Shown here one piece after another: positions 35,107 to 43,286 of a stretch of DNA of 64,000 nucleotides. The notes beneath the pieces were generated by a model. The model was not told the DNA's origin and did not search any database. It saw only the letters and a program-made list of their open reading frames with translations. Source of the DNA: an uncultured Pseudomonadota bacterium (GTDB lineage Bacteria; Pseudomonadota; Alphaproteobacteria; RF32; CAG-239); NCBI GenBank assembly GCA_902494875.1, contig CABUUO010000001.1, positions 186,001 through 250,000 of the forward strand, read 5' to 3'. A program made the position numbers and the translations under genes. How positions within the stretch are numbered: position 1 is the first letter of the stretch; each line of letters starts with the position of its first letter.

Positions 35107-35127
35107 ATTAGTTTTAAACAAGAAGCC

Positions 35128-35511
35128 ATGAAATATTCAAGACAACGAGAACTGATATTAAAAACTCTCAAAGAAAATCCGGTCCATCCGACAGCGGATT
35201 TTGTTTATGAGCTTTTAAGAAAAGAATTGTCCAGCATCAGCCTGGCGACGGTTTACCGCAACTTGAACCAATTGGCCGAAAACGGAATTATTAAGAAAGT
35301 GCCCGGCCTGGACGGAAGCATACATTTTGATCATTCTATCCACCCGCACTATCATTTTATTTGCACAAAGTGCAATAAGGTATATGATGTACCTTATGAC
35401 GTTGCTCCCAATCCGGCTGAAAAGCTCTATGAGCGAACCGGCCTGACTGCGGAAAGCTGCGATCTCTCTTTCAAAGGAATTTGCAAAGACTGCCGCAAGG
35501 ATTTTAACTAA
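35128..35511 (+). CDS. perR: Fur family regulator, PerR-like
   Basis: The protein is placed from ATG 35128 (MKYSRQRELILKTL, 127 residues), because an in-frame ATG at 35095 lies inside the operator-like palindrome. It has a winged helix (HPTADFVYELL, SLATVYRNLNQL) and a C-terminal dimer/metal domain with HPHYHFIC, C-T-K-C and C-K-D-C (structural zinc site). PerR senses peroxide through metal-catalysed histidine oxidation; Fur senses iron. Position between fprA and rubrerythrin favours PerR. A weak AAGAAG precedes the start. Confidence 0.85.
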   Translation: MKYSRQRELILKTLKENPVHPTADFVYELLRKELSSISLATVYRNLNQLAENGIIKKVPGLDGSIHFDHSIHPHYHFICTKCNKVYDVPYDVAPNPAEKLYERTGLTAESCDLSFKGICKDCRKDFN

Positions 35512-35530
35512 CTTATTTGGAGAAAAAATA

Positions 35531-36073
35531 ATGGAACTTAAAGGCTCTAAAACTGAAAAAAACCTCATGGACGCATTTGCCGGCGAATCTATGGCTCGCA
35601 ACAAATATACCTATTATGCGTCCAAGGCCAAGAAGGAAGGCTACAACATTATTGCAGACAAATTCGAACAGACTGCAAACAATGAAAAAGAACATGCCAA
35701 ATTGTGGTTCAAACTGTTGCACAACAATGAAGTTCCCGACACTATTACCAATTTGAAAGACGCTGCAGCCGGCGAAAACTACGAATGGACAGACATGTAT
35801 GCCCGCATGGCCAAAGAGGCCGAAGAAGAAGGCTTTACCAAAATTGCCTATCTGTTCAAAGCCGTCGGCGAAATTGAAAAAGGCCATGAAGAAAGATATC
35901 AGGCTCTGTTGGACTCCCTGTGCGAAGGCAAAATTTTTGAACGCCCGACCAAAGTTATCTGGGAATGCGGCAACTGCGGCCACCGTGTAGAATCTCCGAA
36001 AGCTCCGGCCAAATGCCCGGTTTGCGATCACCCGCAGGCTTATTTCTTCCAGTTACAGGAACAGGAATTCTAA
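35531..36073 (+). CDS. rbr: Rubrerythrin
   Basis: The 180-residue protein has an N-terminal ferritin-like diiron four-helix domain (FAGESMARNKYTYYASKA, EKEHAKLW, EIEKGHEERY). A C-terminal rubredoxin domain has two Cys pairs (CGNC and CPVC). It reduces hydrogen peroxide in anaerobes. It follows perR by 19 nt with a good GGAG, so it is likely co-transcribed with and repressed by that regulator. Confidence 0.97.
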   Translation: MELKGSKTEKNLMDAFAGESMARNKYTYYASKAKKEGYNIIADKFEQTANNEKEHAKLWFKLLHNNEVPDTITNLKDAAAGENYEWTDMYARMAKEAEEEGFTKIAYLFKAVGEIEKGHEERYQALLDSLCEGKIFERPTKVIWECGNCGHRVESPKAPAKCPVCDHPQAYFFQLQEQEF

Positions 36074-36090
36074 TTTAGGAAAGAACATGA

Positions 36091-36118
36091 AAAAAGCCTC
36101 TCGTTTGAGAGGCTTTTT
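36091..36118. terminator. Bidirectional terminator after rubrerythrin
   Basis: AAAAAGCCTCTC (36091-36102) pairs with GAGAGGCTTTTT (36107-36118) around GTTT. It also lies at the end of the convergent 506-residue unknown gene. Confidence 0.93.
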
Positions 36119-36119
36119 T

Positions 36120-37640
36120 TTATTTCCCGGCATTGCCGCGATTGGCGGCGCGAACAATCTGCAACGGTTTGAGCAGCTTTTCCGTCAATCCTTTGGCAGG
36201 AGAAACCTTGTCTGCCGCCTTTTCATTTTTCGGCAGAACAATTTTTACCTCTTTGGTGTAGTCTTTCGGATCTTCCGGAACTAACAAACAGCGTTCGGCG
36301 TTCAGAACCTGTCCGACCGGACTGGCAATAAATTTTTTATGAAAGTCTTTCCAAACATACAGACGTTTGGCATCGTCCGGTTCGTTCAAGGCCTGGCTGA
36401 CCTGGGCGCTCATTACCGAAAGATTGCTGTTGACCAGTTTCTGGGTCAGATTCTTATAAGGGCTGTTTTCGGGAAGTTTGGCATTGTCGACCGGTTTGGC
36501 AAAATGGCGTGCCAGTTTTTTCCAGCTCAGAGATATTTTGCTGTTCAGATATCCCAAATCAATGAACGTAACGACCGAACGATAGACTTTTTTCAGAGAG
36601 CCGAGCAGATTTTCTTTAAATGTTTTCAACGCTTTGGGCTGTTCTTTCAAAAAACGGAATAATGACGGCGCCTTGACTTTTGCCGCAGGATTATTGTTAT
36701 GCACGGCTTGGGCAATATTGGAAGCGGCATAGGAACTGACGCCCACATTGCCGGCGATGATGCCCATATTCGGCGCTTTAGCCAACGGGCGTAATACCAT
36801 AAAAGCATCGGGATATGTTTTGGAAATCTTTTTATCCAGCAGCAAAACCTTATCGGTCAGGGCTTTGGAGGCTGTATGTTCCCGCATTTGAGAAGCCGCG
36901 TTATCCAAACGGTTTACCTCGGCGAGCTGTGTGCCGATGATGTTGACGTTACTCAGCTTAAACTTGGCTTTGTTGTTCGGATTGATGATCGCTTCAAAAC
37001 GTTTTTCCACCTCATTGGCAATTCTGGCCTTTTCCTGAATGGAAAGCTGACTGTGCTTGGTATGTGAAACATTTTCGACAATCTGGTTGGAAACCATAAC
37101 AAAGACATTTTCCTCCATAGCCATAACAAAGGCTTTGGCATAGGCGTCTTTCTGTTCTTCCGGTTTCAGTCTGGCAAAATTTTTATTCAGGCAGATTTCC
37201 TTCAAGGCACTGACGCGAGCGATTTCAGCATTCTGCGCAAACAGATTTTCAGTCTTTACCGGTTCGGCAGAAGGCTTGTTCTCAACTTCAACACGTTTAT
37301 AAAAATTGAAAACAGGCAGCAAAGACTTTTGCAACGAACGATCCAGCGTATCAAAATTAAAGAGACTGAAATCCGGTTCTTTGTTTTTTCCGACAACCAA
37401 ACCGATGCTTTGTTCCACGGCCTTTACGGCTGCCATATTGTTATTGATGGCAGTCTGCATTTCCAAAGATTTTTGAGACAGTCCCAGCCCGGCCGCCGTA
37501 TTTTGAAAAATGACCAGATACTGTAATGCCCGCGGATCATTGGAGGAAGACAGAACATCTTTAATCTGCCACAAAACTTCAATGTCCAATTCGTTCAGAC
37601 GGTCGCTTTCAATCAGTTGTATTGCGTCTTTAACATCCAT
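36120..37640 (-). CDS. Unknown 506-residue helical protein
   Basis: The protein has no signal peptide or clear membrane segment and is mainly helical. The N-terminal region (1-100) is acidic to neutral, the middle carries KNFARLKPEEQKDAYAKAF, and the C-terminal third is strongly basic and ends in a Lys/Arg-rich tail. No family was recognised. It is monocistronic between a terminator and an AT-rich leader with a convergent rubrerythrin gene. It may be lineage-specific. Confidence 0.75.
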   Translation of the reverse strand: MDVKDAIQLIESDRLNELDIEVLWQIKDVLSSSNDPRALQYLVIFQNTAAGLGLSQKSLEMQTAINNNMAAVKAVEQSIGLVVGKNKEPDFSLFNFDTLDRSLQKSLLPVFNFYKRVEVENKPSAEPVKTENLFAQNAEIARVSALKEICLNKNFARLKPEEQKDAYAKAFVMAMEENVFVMVSNQIVENVSHTKHSQLSIQEKARIANEVEKRFEAIINPNNKAKFKLSNVNIIGTQLAEVNRLDNAASQMREHTASKALTDKVLLLDKKISKTYPDAFMVLRPLAKAPNMGIIAGNVGVSSYAASNIAQAVHNNNPAAKVKAPSLFRFLKEQPKALKTFKENLLGSLKKVYRSVVTFIDLGYLNSKISLSWKKLARHFAKPVDNAKLPENSPYKNLTQKLVNSNLSVMSAQVSQALNEPDDAKRLYVWKDFHKKFIASPVGQVLNAERCLLVPEDPKDYTKEVKIVLPKNEKAADKVSPAKGLTEKLLKPLQIVRAANRGNAGK

Positions 37641-37727
37641 AACCTTGGGTCTCCATCCTGTTTATTGAATGCCATAATATACTATTTTTGAGTATAAATC
37701 AACCGCTTTTGTCAATTTTTTCTAAAA

Positions 37728-37759
37728 AAAGGTCTCCGATGACACCACCGGAGACCTTT
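37728..37759 (-). terminator. Intrinsic terminator after cold-shock gene 1
   Basis: AAAGGTCTCCG (37728-37738) pairs with CGGAGACCTTT (37749-37759). A T run follows on the minus strand. Confidence 0.9.
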
Positions 37760-37782
37760 CTTTGAAAGTAATATGGAACAAC

Positions 37783-37986
37783 TTAAGCCAACTTCAAATT
37801 ACCGGCTACGGTTTTTCCTCTTTCGGTCAGAAGTTCGTAAGCGATTTTTGCGCCTTCGTCCAAGCTTCTCAGACCGGCTTTCTGAACTGCGGAAATATGC
37901 ACAAACACATCGCTGCCGCCTTCGTCAGGGGTAATAAAACCATAACCCTTTTTGTTGTTAAACCATTTTACTGTTCCTGTTGCCAT
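37783..37986 (-). CDS. CspA-type cold-shock protein (copy 1)
   Basis: The 67-residue protein is one OB-fold cold-shock domain with RNP1 KGYGFITPD and RNP2 VFVHISAV. It binds single-stranded RNA and melts secondary structure. The start at 37986 (MATGTVKWF) has AAAGGAT 8 nt upstream; an in-frame ATG at 38004 is not supported by homology. A leader of perhaps 150 nt shares the decamer TTAACCTGTT with the second cold-shock gene. Confidence 0.95.
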   Translation of the reverse strand: MATGTVKWFNNKKGYGFITPDEGGSDVFVHISAVQKAGLRSLDEGAKIAYELLTERGKTVAGNLKLA

Positions 37987-38274
37987 AACTTTTATCCTTT
38001 GCATTAACAGGTTAATCCATTCAAATATAACTATTCAAGATGTGGTTAAGCTGCTTGGCCAAGACAAAGTTTTGTTATGGTATCAACATTAAAAGACTTA
38101 ACTTTTAAAACCACCGAATTTAGTTATGGTTTGAGTCTAATATAACTAAATTAATTTGCAAGTGGTTTTTGATTACTTTTTTATCCGCAACGAATGTATA
38201 TATTGTCTTTGCCGCAATCGCAATTATATCTGTTTCGGTTTACTTCCAAACAACAGACTGAGAAAGGATATCAC

Positions 38275-38769
38275 ATGAAAAAACTTTTGCTGGCGACGGC
38301 TCTCGCCCTGCCCCTGCTTCTGAGCGCAAACGCTCAGGCTCAAAGAGCCAACCATACCAAAAAAGACGTATCGACACAAATTTCCGAAACCTATGACAAG
38401 GCGGCCGACAAAACCAAAGAAGCCATGCACGACATGAAAGACGGCGTTTCAAAAAAAATGGACCAGATGAAGAAAAAACACTCTCCGGAACATAAAATGA
38501 AAGAAGAACAAAAAGAAATTGCCGAAAACTATGACAAGGCCGTCAAGAAAATCAATAAATCATCATTCAATCAGGATCAGAAAAATATGCTGCTCAAACA
38601 GGCCGCAGAAAACCGGGATCTGATGACAAAACAGCTTCAGGACCGAAGCAACCTGATGACAAAGCACTGGGACGCGCGTAAAAACGCCGACGGGTTCCCG
38701 GCAGCGGCAAGGTCCGAAAAAGACAATCGCAAAGCCGTTAAAGCCGTCAGGAAAATTCTCGACGACTAA
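38275..38769 (+). CDS. Small exported helical protein
   Basis: From ATG 38275 (preceded by GAAAGGA) the protein has 164 residues with a clear signal peptide MKKLLLATALALPLLLSANA ending in AQAQ. The mature part is highly charged, Lys-rich and helical, with short MKDGVSKKMDQMKKK-like stretches and no cysteines. It looks like a periplasmic helical protein of unknown function. An upstream ATG in the same frame would add 27 unsupported residues. A terminator follows. Confidence 0.8.
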   Translation: MKKLLLATALALPLLLSANAQAQRANHTKKDVSTQISETYDKAADKTKEAMHDMKDGVSKKMDQMKKKHSPEHKMKEEQKEIAENYDKAVKKINKSSFNQDQKNMLLKQAAENRDLMTKQLQDRSNLMTKHWDARKNADGFPAAARSEKDNRKAVKAVRKILDD

Positions 38770-38795
38770 TTCTTTTTCTTTGTAAACTCCCAAAA

Positions 38796-38831
38796 AAAAC
38801 AGTCCCTGAAAAAACTTCGGGGACTGTTTTT
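38796..38831. terminator. Terminator between two convergent unknown genes
   Basis: AAAACAGTCCCTGAA pairs with TTCGGGGACTGTTTT (two G-T pairs). T and A runs on either side allow use in both directions. Confidence 0.85.
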
Positions 38832-38849
38832 AGTCAAACATGTAAAAAA

Positions 38850-39467
38850 TTAATGGAGAAACGCTTCCTCGTATTGACTGCTGTCAAAGCAGATTTGAGG
38901 AAATCTTTCGGCAAAGTAGCCGAAAACGGCAGAACTGCCAATATTCTCCCCGTCCAGACATTCGTCTCCCTTGTCTTCCTCAACCCTGACGGCCAGACAA
39001 GTCAGAAAAGCCTCCACCTCGTTTTTATCAGCCTCAGGAAACAAGCGGACAATTTCGCCGCTTAGCTTTGGCATTTCCCTTCCGCCGTACAGCGACATCT
39101 GCCAAACGGCATTGAGAAGATAAGTTATCTCCGGCACGGGAAAAACGGCGCAAGAAGCGTTCTGTACCTTTACCATTGCGGCCAGATGACGCAACAGACG
39201 CGGAAGTCCGGCATAAAGCAAGGCTTCTTCATAGCTTCTGAACGGATACTGCGGCGCCTTGACCAAACGCTGATCATCCAAAATGCAGTATTGGAGATGC
39301 TTGCCTTTGGCCGTTTTGTTGAAGTTGGCACAAAAATAAGAACCGACCAAAAGCGGATAACCGTTAAGTTCTCCGTCGCAAACAAAACTTTTTTCTCCGT
39401 TGCCGAGCGTAATCACGAATCCCTTGAGAGCCTCTTCTCTAGAGACGGCTTTAATAATTTGTCTCAT
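38850..39467 (-). CDS. Unknown protein divergent from proS
   Basis: The protein is placed from ATG 39467 (MRQIIKAVSREEALKGF, 205 residues). The frame is open further upstream, but that would run into the proS leader. No strong ribosome binding site is seen for any start. The sequence has a likely globular fold: LGNGEKSFVCDGELNGYPLLVGSYFC, then YPFRSYEEALLYAGLPRLLRHL, and an acidic C-terminal region. No family recognised and no membrane segment. Confidence 0.7.
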   Translation of the reverse strand: MRQIIKAVSREEALKGFVITLGNGEKSFVCDGELNGYPLLVGSYFCANFNKTAKGKHLQYCILDDQRLVKAPQYPFRSYEEALLYAGLPRLLRHLAAMVKVQNASCAVFPVPEITYLLNAVWQMSLYGGREMPKLSGEIVRLFPEADKNEVEAFLTCLAVRVEEDKGDECLDGENIGSSAVFGYFAERFPQICFDSSQYEEAFLH

Positions 39468-39543
39468 AATGTGAATATATTTAAAATTAACTTTTATGTT
39501 ATACGCCATTTTAGACAAAATTGCAAGAAAAAAATATTGTGTA

Positions 39544-39571
39544 TTTACAACCGGGATTTGTTCTGTTATCT
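39544..39571 (+). promoter_or_regulatory. Candidate proS promoter
   Basis: TTTACA (39544-39549) and TTATCT (39566-39571) are 16 nt apart. Transcription would start near 39578, right at a strong hairpin. Confidence 0.4.
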
Positions 39572-39577
39572 TTTGTG

Positions 39578-39603
39578 AGCCTGCGCCATTGGGGGCGCGG
39601 GCT
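39578..39603 (+). promoter_or_regulatory. Leader hairpin upstream of proS
   Basis: AGCCTGCGCC (39578-39587) pairs with GGCGCGGGCT (39594-39603) around ATTGGG, followed by a short T/A tract. No plus-strand gene lies upstream for it to terminate, so it may be a 5' stabilising or attenuator hairpin. Confidence 0.5.
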
Positions 39604-39642
39604 TTTAATTGCGATATTAAACTAAAAAATAGGAATAAACTT

Positions 39643-41160
39643 ATGACACTGAAAAACACAAGAGCAGGAAATTATCCTGAATGGTATCAAAACGTTGTGG
39701 CCGAAGCAGACATGGCGGAAAACTCCTCCAGCCCGGGATGTATGGTGATCAAACCGTGGGGATACGGCATCTGGGAACGCATTCGCGACGTTTTTGACGA
39801 GAAAATCAAAGAAACAGATCATGAAAACTGTTATTTTCCAATGTTTATTCCGCTTTCTTTCTTTCAAAAAGAGGCTGAGCATGTGGACGGCTTTGCCAAA
39901 GAGATGGCGGTTGTTACCCATTCACGTCTGGCGATGGAAGACGGTAAACTGGTTCCTTCCTCCGAACTGGACGAACCGTTGATCGTGCGGCCGACCAGCG
40001 AAGCCATTATTGCCGACTCTTTTTCAAAATGGGTTAAATCTTATCGCGACCTGCCGGTTTTGATTAACCAGTGGGCTAATGTCGTTCGCTGGGAAATGCG
40101 TCCCCGCCTCTTCCTGCGTACCCGCGAATTTTTATGGCAGGAAGGACACACCGCTCATGCAACGGCCAAAGAAGCCGAAGAAGAAACAACCAGAATGCTC
40201 GAAGCTTACCGCGAGTTGTGCGAAGACACGCTGGCCATGCCGGTAATTAAAGGCCGCAAACCCGAGTTCGACAAGTTTCCGGGCGCGGTCGACACTTATT
40301 GCGTCGAAGCCATGATGCAGGACGGCAAAGCCCTGCAGGCCGGAACGTCTCATTTTCTGGGACAGAATTTTGCAAAGTCTGCCAACATTTCATTCATCAA
40401 CGCCAACAACCAGCCGGAATTTGCCTATACGTCTTCATGGGGCGTTTCCACCCGCCTTATCGGCGGCGTTATCATGACGCATGCCGATGACGAGGGAATG
40501 GTCGTTCCACCGAGGATTGCCCCTTATCAGGTCGTTATTATCCCGGTAGTGAAAAAAGCCGAAGACGAAGAAACCGTGACGGCCTATATCAATGAACTGG
40601 CCAAACAGCTCAAAACACAAACTCCGTTCGGCGAAAAAATCCGCATTAAAATTGACAAACGCGACCGTAAGAGCGTTGACAAGTTCTGGGAATGGACCAA
40701 GAAAGGCGCTCCGGTTATCTGTGAAGTCGGCATGCGCGACGTCGAGAACGGCGGCCTGATGGTTAAAGAACGTCTGAAACTAGGCACTCCCGAAGGCAAA
40801 GAAATCGTGAACAAAGATGCTTTTGCATCAACCATTGCCTCTCGTTTGGAAAACATACAGAAAGCTATGTTCAACAAAGCCAAGGCAATGCTGGAAGCCA
40901 ATATCCGTACCGATATTGACACACCGGAAGCTTTCAGAGAATATTTCAGCCGATCCAACGCCTGGATAGAAGACGGCAAGCAAGGCAAGGTCGCTTTCGT
41001 CCGCGGCAAGTGGAGCGGCGACGAAAACAGCGAAGCCCTGCTCAAAGAGCTGAAAATAAACATTCGCTGCATTCCCTTTGACCAGGACGGAAAAGAAGGG
41101 AAATGTCTCCTGACCGGAAAACCGGCCACAATCGACGTTATCTACGCACGTTCTTATTAA
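39643..41160 (+). CDS. proS: Prolyl-tRNA synthetase, archaeal/eukaryotic type
   Basis: The 505-residue class II enzyme charges tRNA-Pro. The start is ATG 39643 (MTLKNTRAGNYPEWYQ), preceded by TAGGA; the longer upstream frame has no support. Motif 2 (RWEMRPRLFLRTREFLWQEGHTAHA) and motif 3 (GGVIMTHADDEGMVVPP) are visible. There is no bacterial INS editing domain between them, and the C-terminal extension ends in a tyrosine (YARSY), as in archaeal/eukaryotic-type ProRS. Many alphaproteobacteria instead carry a short bacterial-type ProRS, so transfer is possible. Confidence 0.96.
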   Translation: MTLKNTRAGNYPEWYQNVVAEADMAENSSSPGCMVIKPWGYGIWERIRDVFDEKIKETDHENCYFPMFIPLSFFQKEAEHVDGFAKEMAVVTHSRLAMEDGKLVPSSELDEPLIVRPTSEAIIADSFSKWVKSYRDLPVLINQWANVVRWEMRPRLFLRTREFLWQEGHTAHATAKEAEEETTRMLEAYRELCEDTLAMPVIKGRKPEFDKFPGAVDTYCVEAMMQDGKALQAGTSHFLGQNFAKSANISFINANNQPEFAYTSSWGVSTRLIGGVIMTHADDEGMVVPPRIAPYQVVIIPVVKKAEDEETVTAYINELAKQLKTQTPFGEKIRIKIDKRDRKSVDKFWEWTKKGAPVICEVGMRDVENGGLMVKERLKLGTPEGKEIVNKDAFASTIASRLENIQKAMFNKAKAMLEANIRTDIDTPEAFREYFSRSNAWIEDGKQGKVAFVRGKWSGDENSEALLKELKINIRCIPFDQDGKEGKCLLTGKPATIDVIYARSY

Positions 41161-41178
41161 CTGTGACAGACAAACATA

Positions 41179-41211
41179 GTGCCCCGGAGCCAAAACTCTG
41201 GGGCTTTTTTT
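41179..41211 (+). terminator. Intrinsic terminator after proS
   Basis: GCCCCGGAG (41181-41189) pairs with CTCTGGGGC (41196-41204), followed by TTTTTTT. Confidence 0.93.
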
Positions 41212-41221
41212 GATTATTATT

Positions 41222-41250
41222 TTGACTATGTATTCTATTTACAATAGACT
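41222..41250 (+). promoter_or_regulatory. Candidate promoter of the EF-hand genes
   Basis: TTGACT (41222-41227) and TAGACT (41245-41250) are 17 nt apart, about 30 nt ahead of the EF-hand gene. Confidence 0.5.
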
Positions 41251-41278
41251 CTCTGCTGTAAATTAAGGAGAAAACAGA

Positions 41279-42412
41279 ATGAAAAAGCTTTGGTACTCTC
41301 TGGCTTGGGGATTGCTGTGTACGACGGCCGCCGCAACAGCGCAGGAAAATGCCGGACCGTTTCCTAAACCGGCAGCAGAAAGAATACAGAAAGAACCCGC
41401 GGCAGATTTTCCCCGCCCGCTTCAGCCCGTACAACAAAACGAAAAAGACAACGAAAGTTTTATCGTTTTACCCGAAGAAGTTTTACAAGCTGAAGAAAAT
41501 GACGAAGACAACGAACTGAGAGCCGCATCGCTTATCGGCGACGATACGGACGAAGAAGCTCCGGTCGAATTTCCCAAACCCAGAGATCCGGTTTTGCCGC
41601 AGCCTCAGGATAACGATACCCCACCGTCTGAAAACATTGCCGTTCCAGAGATGCCTTCCAACATAAAGCAGCCGCGGCCTGCCGTCGTTTCTGCCCCCGC
41701 AGCAGCTTCTGACCATAAGACTGTTCCCGCCGCCGAACCGACAGGACCTCAAACTCTGAAAGAAGAACTTAAAGCGCCGGTTTCGGAGCCTCTCACGCAG
41801 CCAGAAGAAAATACAGCAAATTCAGAAGCATCTTCAGAACAAATTAAACCAAAAGATGAAGTTTCTTCATCTTCCAAAGAAAACCAGACTTCAGTCTCCG
41901 CTCCGCAGGAAAATCTGCCTAAACCAAAGGAACCGGCAGCGGTCTCTGCTGAAGAAAAAACTGTCGCAGAAGAAACTCCGCCGGCAGAAACAAACGATAA
42001 AGCATCGGATACGGGCAACGACGATGAGACTTCCAGCCTGCAAGATGCCATTCATGCGCAAACACCGGCCGGCCCTTACGCCTTGAGCAAAGACGCTCCC
42101 ATTCCCTCCAAACTCTTGGGAGATTCCGGTTTTGCACCGGCTTTGCTAAACAAAACGATTGAAATTTCTCCCGAACAGCGCGTCAAGATGCTGATGAAAA
42201 AGAAATATGACGAAATGGACGCCAACCATGACGGAATGGTTTCCGAAGAAGAATTTGTCACTTACAAAACCGAAGAAGCGCGCAAAATCGCCAAGGAAAT
42301 ATTCAAACGCGTTGACCGCAACAGCAACGGCCTGCTCTCTGAATATGAATACGGAATCTTGATGAACAAAATGATTGAAAATTATATAAAGCAGCCCAAA
42401 ATACCAAAATAG
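41279..42412 (+). CDS. Exported Pro/Glu-rich protein with C-terminal EF-hand pair
   Basis: The 377-residue protein has a signal peptide (residues 1-~22, LLCTTAAATAQ). About 260 residues of low-complexity sequence rich in Pro, Glu, Ala and Ser follow, and then a compact C-terminal domain. That domain contains two canonical EF-hand loops, DANHDGMVSEEE and DRNSNGLLSEYE, so it should bind calcium. The disordered part could span the periplasm or cell wall. An AAGGAG lies 6 nt before the start. It precedes a second EF-hand gene by 11 nt, so the two form an operon. Confidence 0.88.
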   Translation: MKKLWYSLAWGLLCTTAAATAQENAGPFPKPAAERIQKEPAADFPRPLQPVQQNEKDNESFIVLPEEVLQAEENDEDNELRAASLIGDDTDEEAPVEFPKPRDPVLPQPQDNDTPPSENIAVPEMPSNIKQPRPAVVSAPAAASDHKTVPAAEPTGPQTLKEELKAPVSEPLTQPEENTANSEASSEQIKPKDEVSSSSKENQTSVSAPQENLPKPKEPAAVSAEEKTVAEETPPAETNDKASDTGNDDETSSLQDAIHAQTPAGPYALSKDAPIPSKLLGDSGFAPALLNKTIEISPEQRVKMLMKKKYDEMDANHDGMVSEEEFVTYKTEEARKIAKEIFKRVDRNSNGLLSEYEYGILMNKMIENYIKQPKIPK

Positions 42413-42423
42413 GAGAAGATTTT

Positions 42424-42825
42424 ATGAATAAAACAATATTGACATTAACGGCGGCGGTTCTCATTTCCGGAAGTGTCGCGGCATACGCCAAGGAATGTCC
42501 TGACGGCGATCAAAGCCCAGAATGCACGGTCCAGCAGCAGCGCGCGGCGTTTGCCAAGGCTCAGGATAAGGCGCGGGTCAAAATGAATCAGAATTTAAGA
42601 AAGCAGTTTTCCGCCATGGATACCAATCAGGACGGAAAAGTAACCAAAGAAGAGTTTGTTACCTACCGTCTCAAAAATCTTGAAAAACAACAAGCGGAAA
42701 TTTTTAACAAGATAGACGCCGACGGCAAAGGGAGCATTACCGAAGACGAATATGTGGGCAGCGTCAACAATTTGTTGAATGACATTGCTTCTCAAATTGC
42801 CAACAGCATAAAAAAGAATATGTAA
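42424..42825 (+). CDS. Small exported EF-hand protein
   Basis: The 133-residue protein has a signal peptide (MNKTILTLTAAVLISGSVAAYA) and two cysteines just after cleavage. It has two EF-hand loops, DTNQDGKVTKEE and DADGKGSITEDE. The EF-hand unit closely resembles that of the preceding gene (shared EEFVTY), so they probably arose by duplication. It is a putative periplasmic calcium-binding protein and a partner of its neighbour. Confidence 0.88.
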   Translation: MNKTILTLTAAVLISGSVAAYAKECPDGDQSPECTVQQQRAAFAKAQDKARVKMNQNLRKQFSAMDTNQDGKVTKEEFVTYRLKNLEKQQAEIFNKIDADGKGSITEDEYVGSVNNLLNDIASQIANSIKKNM

Positions 42826-42843
42826 GAAAAGCATTCTTTACGG

Positions 42844-42867
42844 AAAAACCGCCTTTCGGCGGTTTTT
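42844..42867. terminator. Bidirectional terminator after the EF-hand operon
   Basis: AAAAACCGCC pairs with GGCGGTTTTT around TTTC, also at the end of the convergent GDYXXLXY gene. Confidence 0.92.
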
Positions 42868-42872
42868 TTTTA

Positions 42873-43286
42873 CTAATTACGGTTTTGTTTCAGCCATTGT
42901 TCCCAATTCTGCCCATTTATCAGCAGATGTTTCAAATGCGGCTGCTTGTCGGCCGGATAAGCAAAAACCAGTTCCAACGTCAAATTTTCCCTGCGGATAA
43001 CCTTGTCCAGATATAAGGCATCGCCTTCCGGGAGATAGTAGTTATAAACGCTCTGGAACCGGCTTGGATGGCAAAGATTGTCACTAAACTGGCGACAATC
43101 CGTTTCCTGCCAGTTCAACCTCAGGCTCAGATAATGTCCGGAAATAAGGCTGCGGGGATCAAATCCTTCGGCTCTGATCGTTATTTCCTGAGCATGTTTG
43201 ATTTTATATTCGACCGAAGCGGCCCAAACTGCCAGAAAAATTACCGGCAAGGCCAATGCCGCCATGAGCAGTATTCTTTTCTTCAT
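42873..43286 (-). CDS. GDYXXLXY domain membrane-anchored protein
   Basis: The 137-residue protein has one N-terminal membrane segment (residues ~5-23) and a periplasmic domain beginning RAEGFDPRSLISGHYLSLRL. This is a degenerate form of the GDYxxLxY signature. Such proteins are typically encoded next to DUF2157/DUF4401 membrane proteins, as here: its start overlaps the stop of the DUF2157 gene by one base. Function unknown; the pair probably forms a membrane complex. Confidence 0.85.
   Translation of the reverse strand: MKKRILLMAALALPVIFLAVWAASVEYKIKHAQEITIRAEGFDPRSLISGHYLSLRLNWQETDCRQFSDNLCHPSRFQSVYNYYLPEGDALYLDKVIRRENLTLELVFAYPADKQPHLKHLLINGQNWEQWLKQNRN

Noticed and set aside
39496..39642. 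Longer N-terminus for ProS
   Set aside because: The upstream part crosses the promoter and leader hairpin and has no ribosome binding site; the family starts at 39643.
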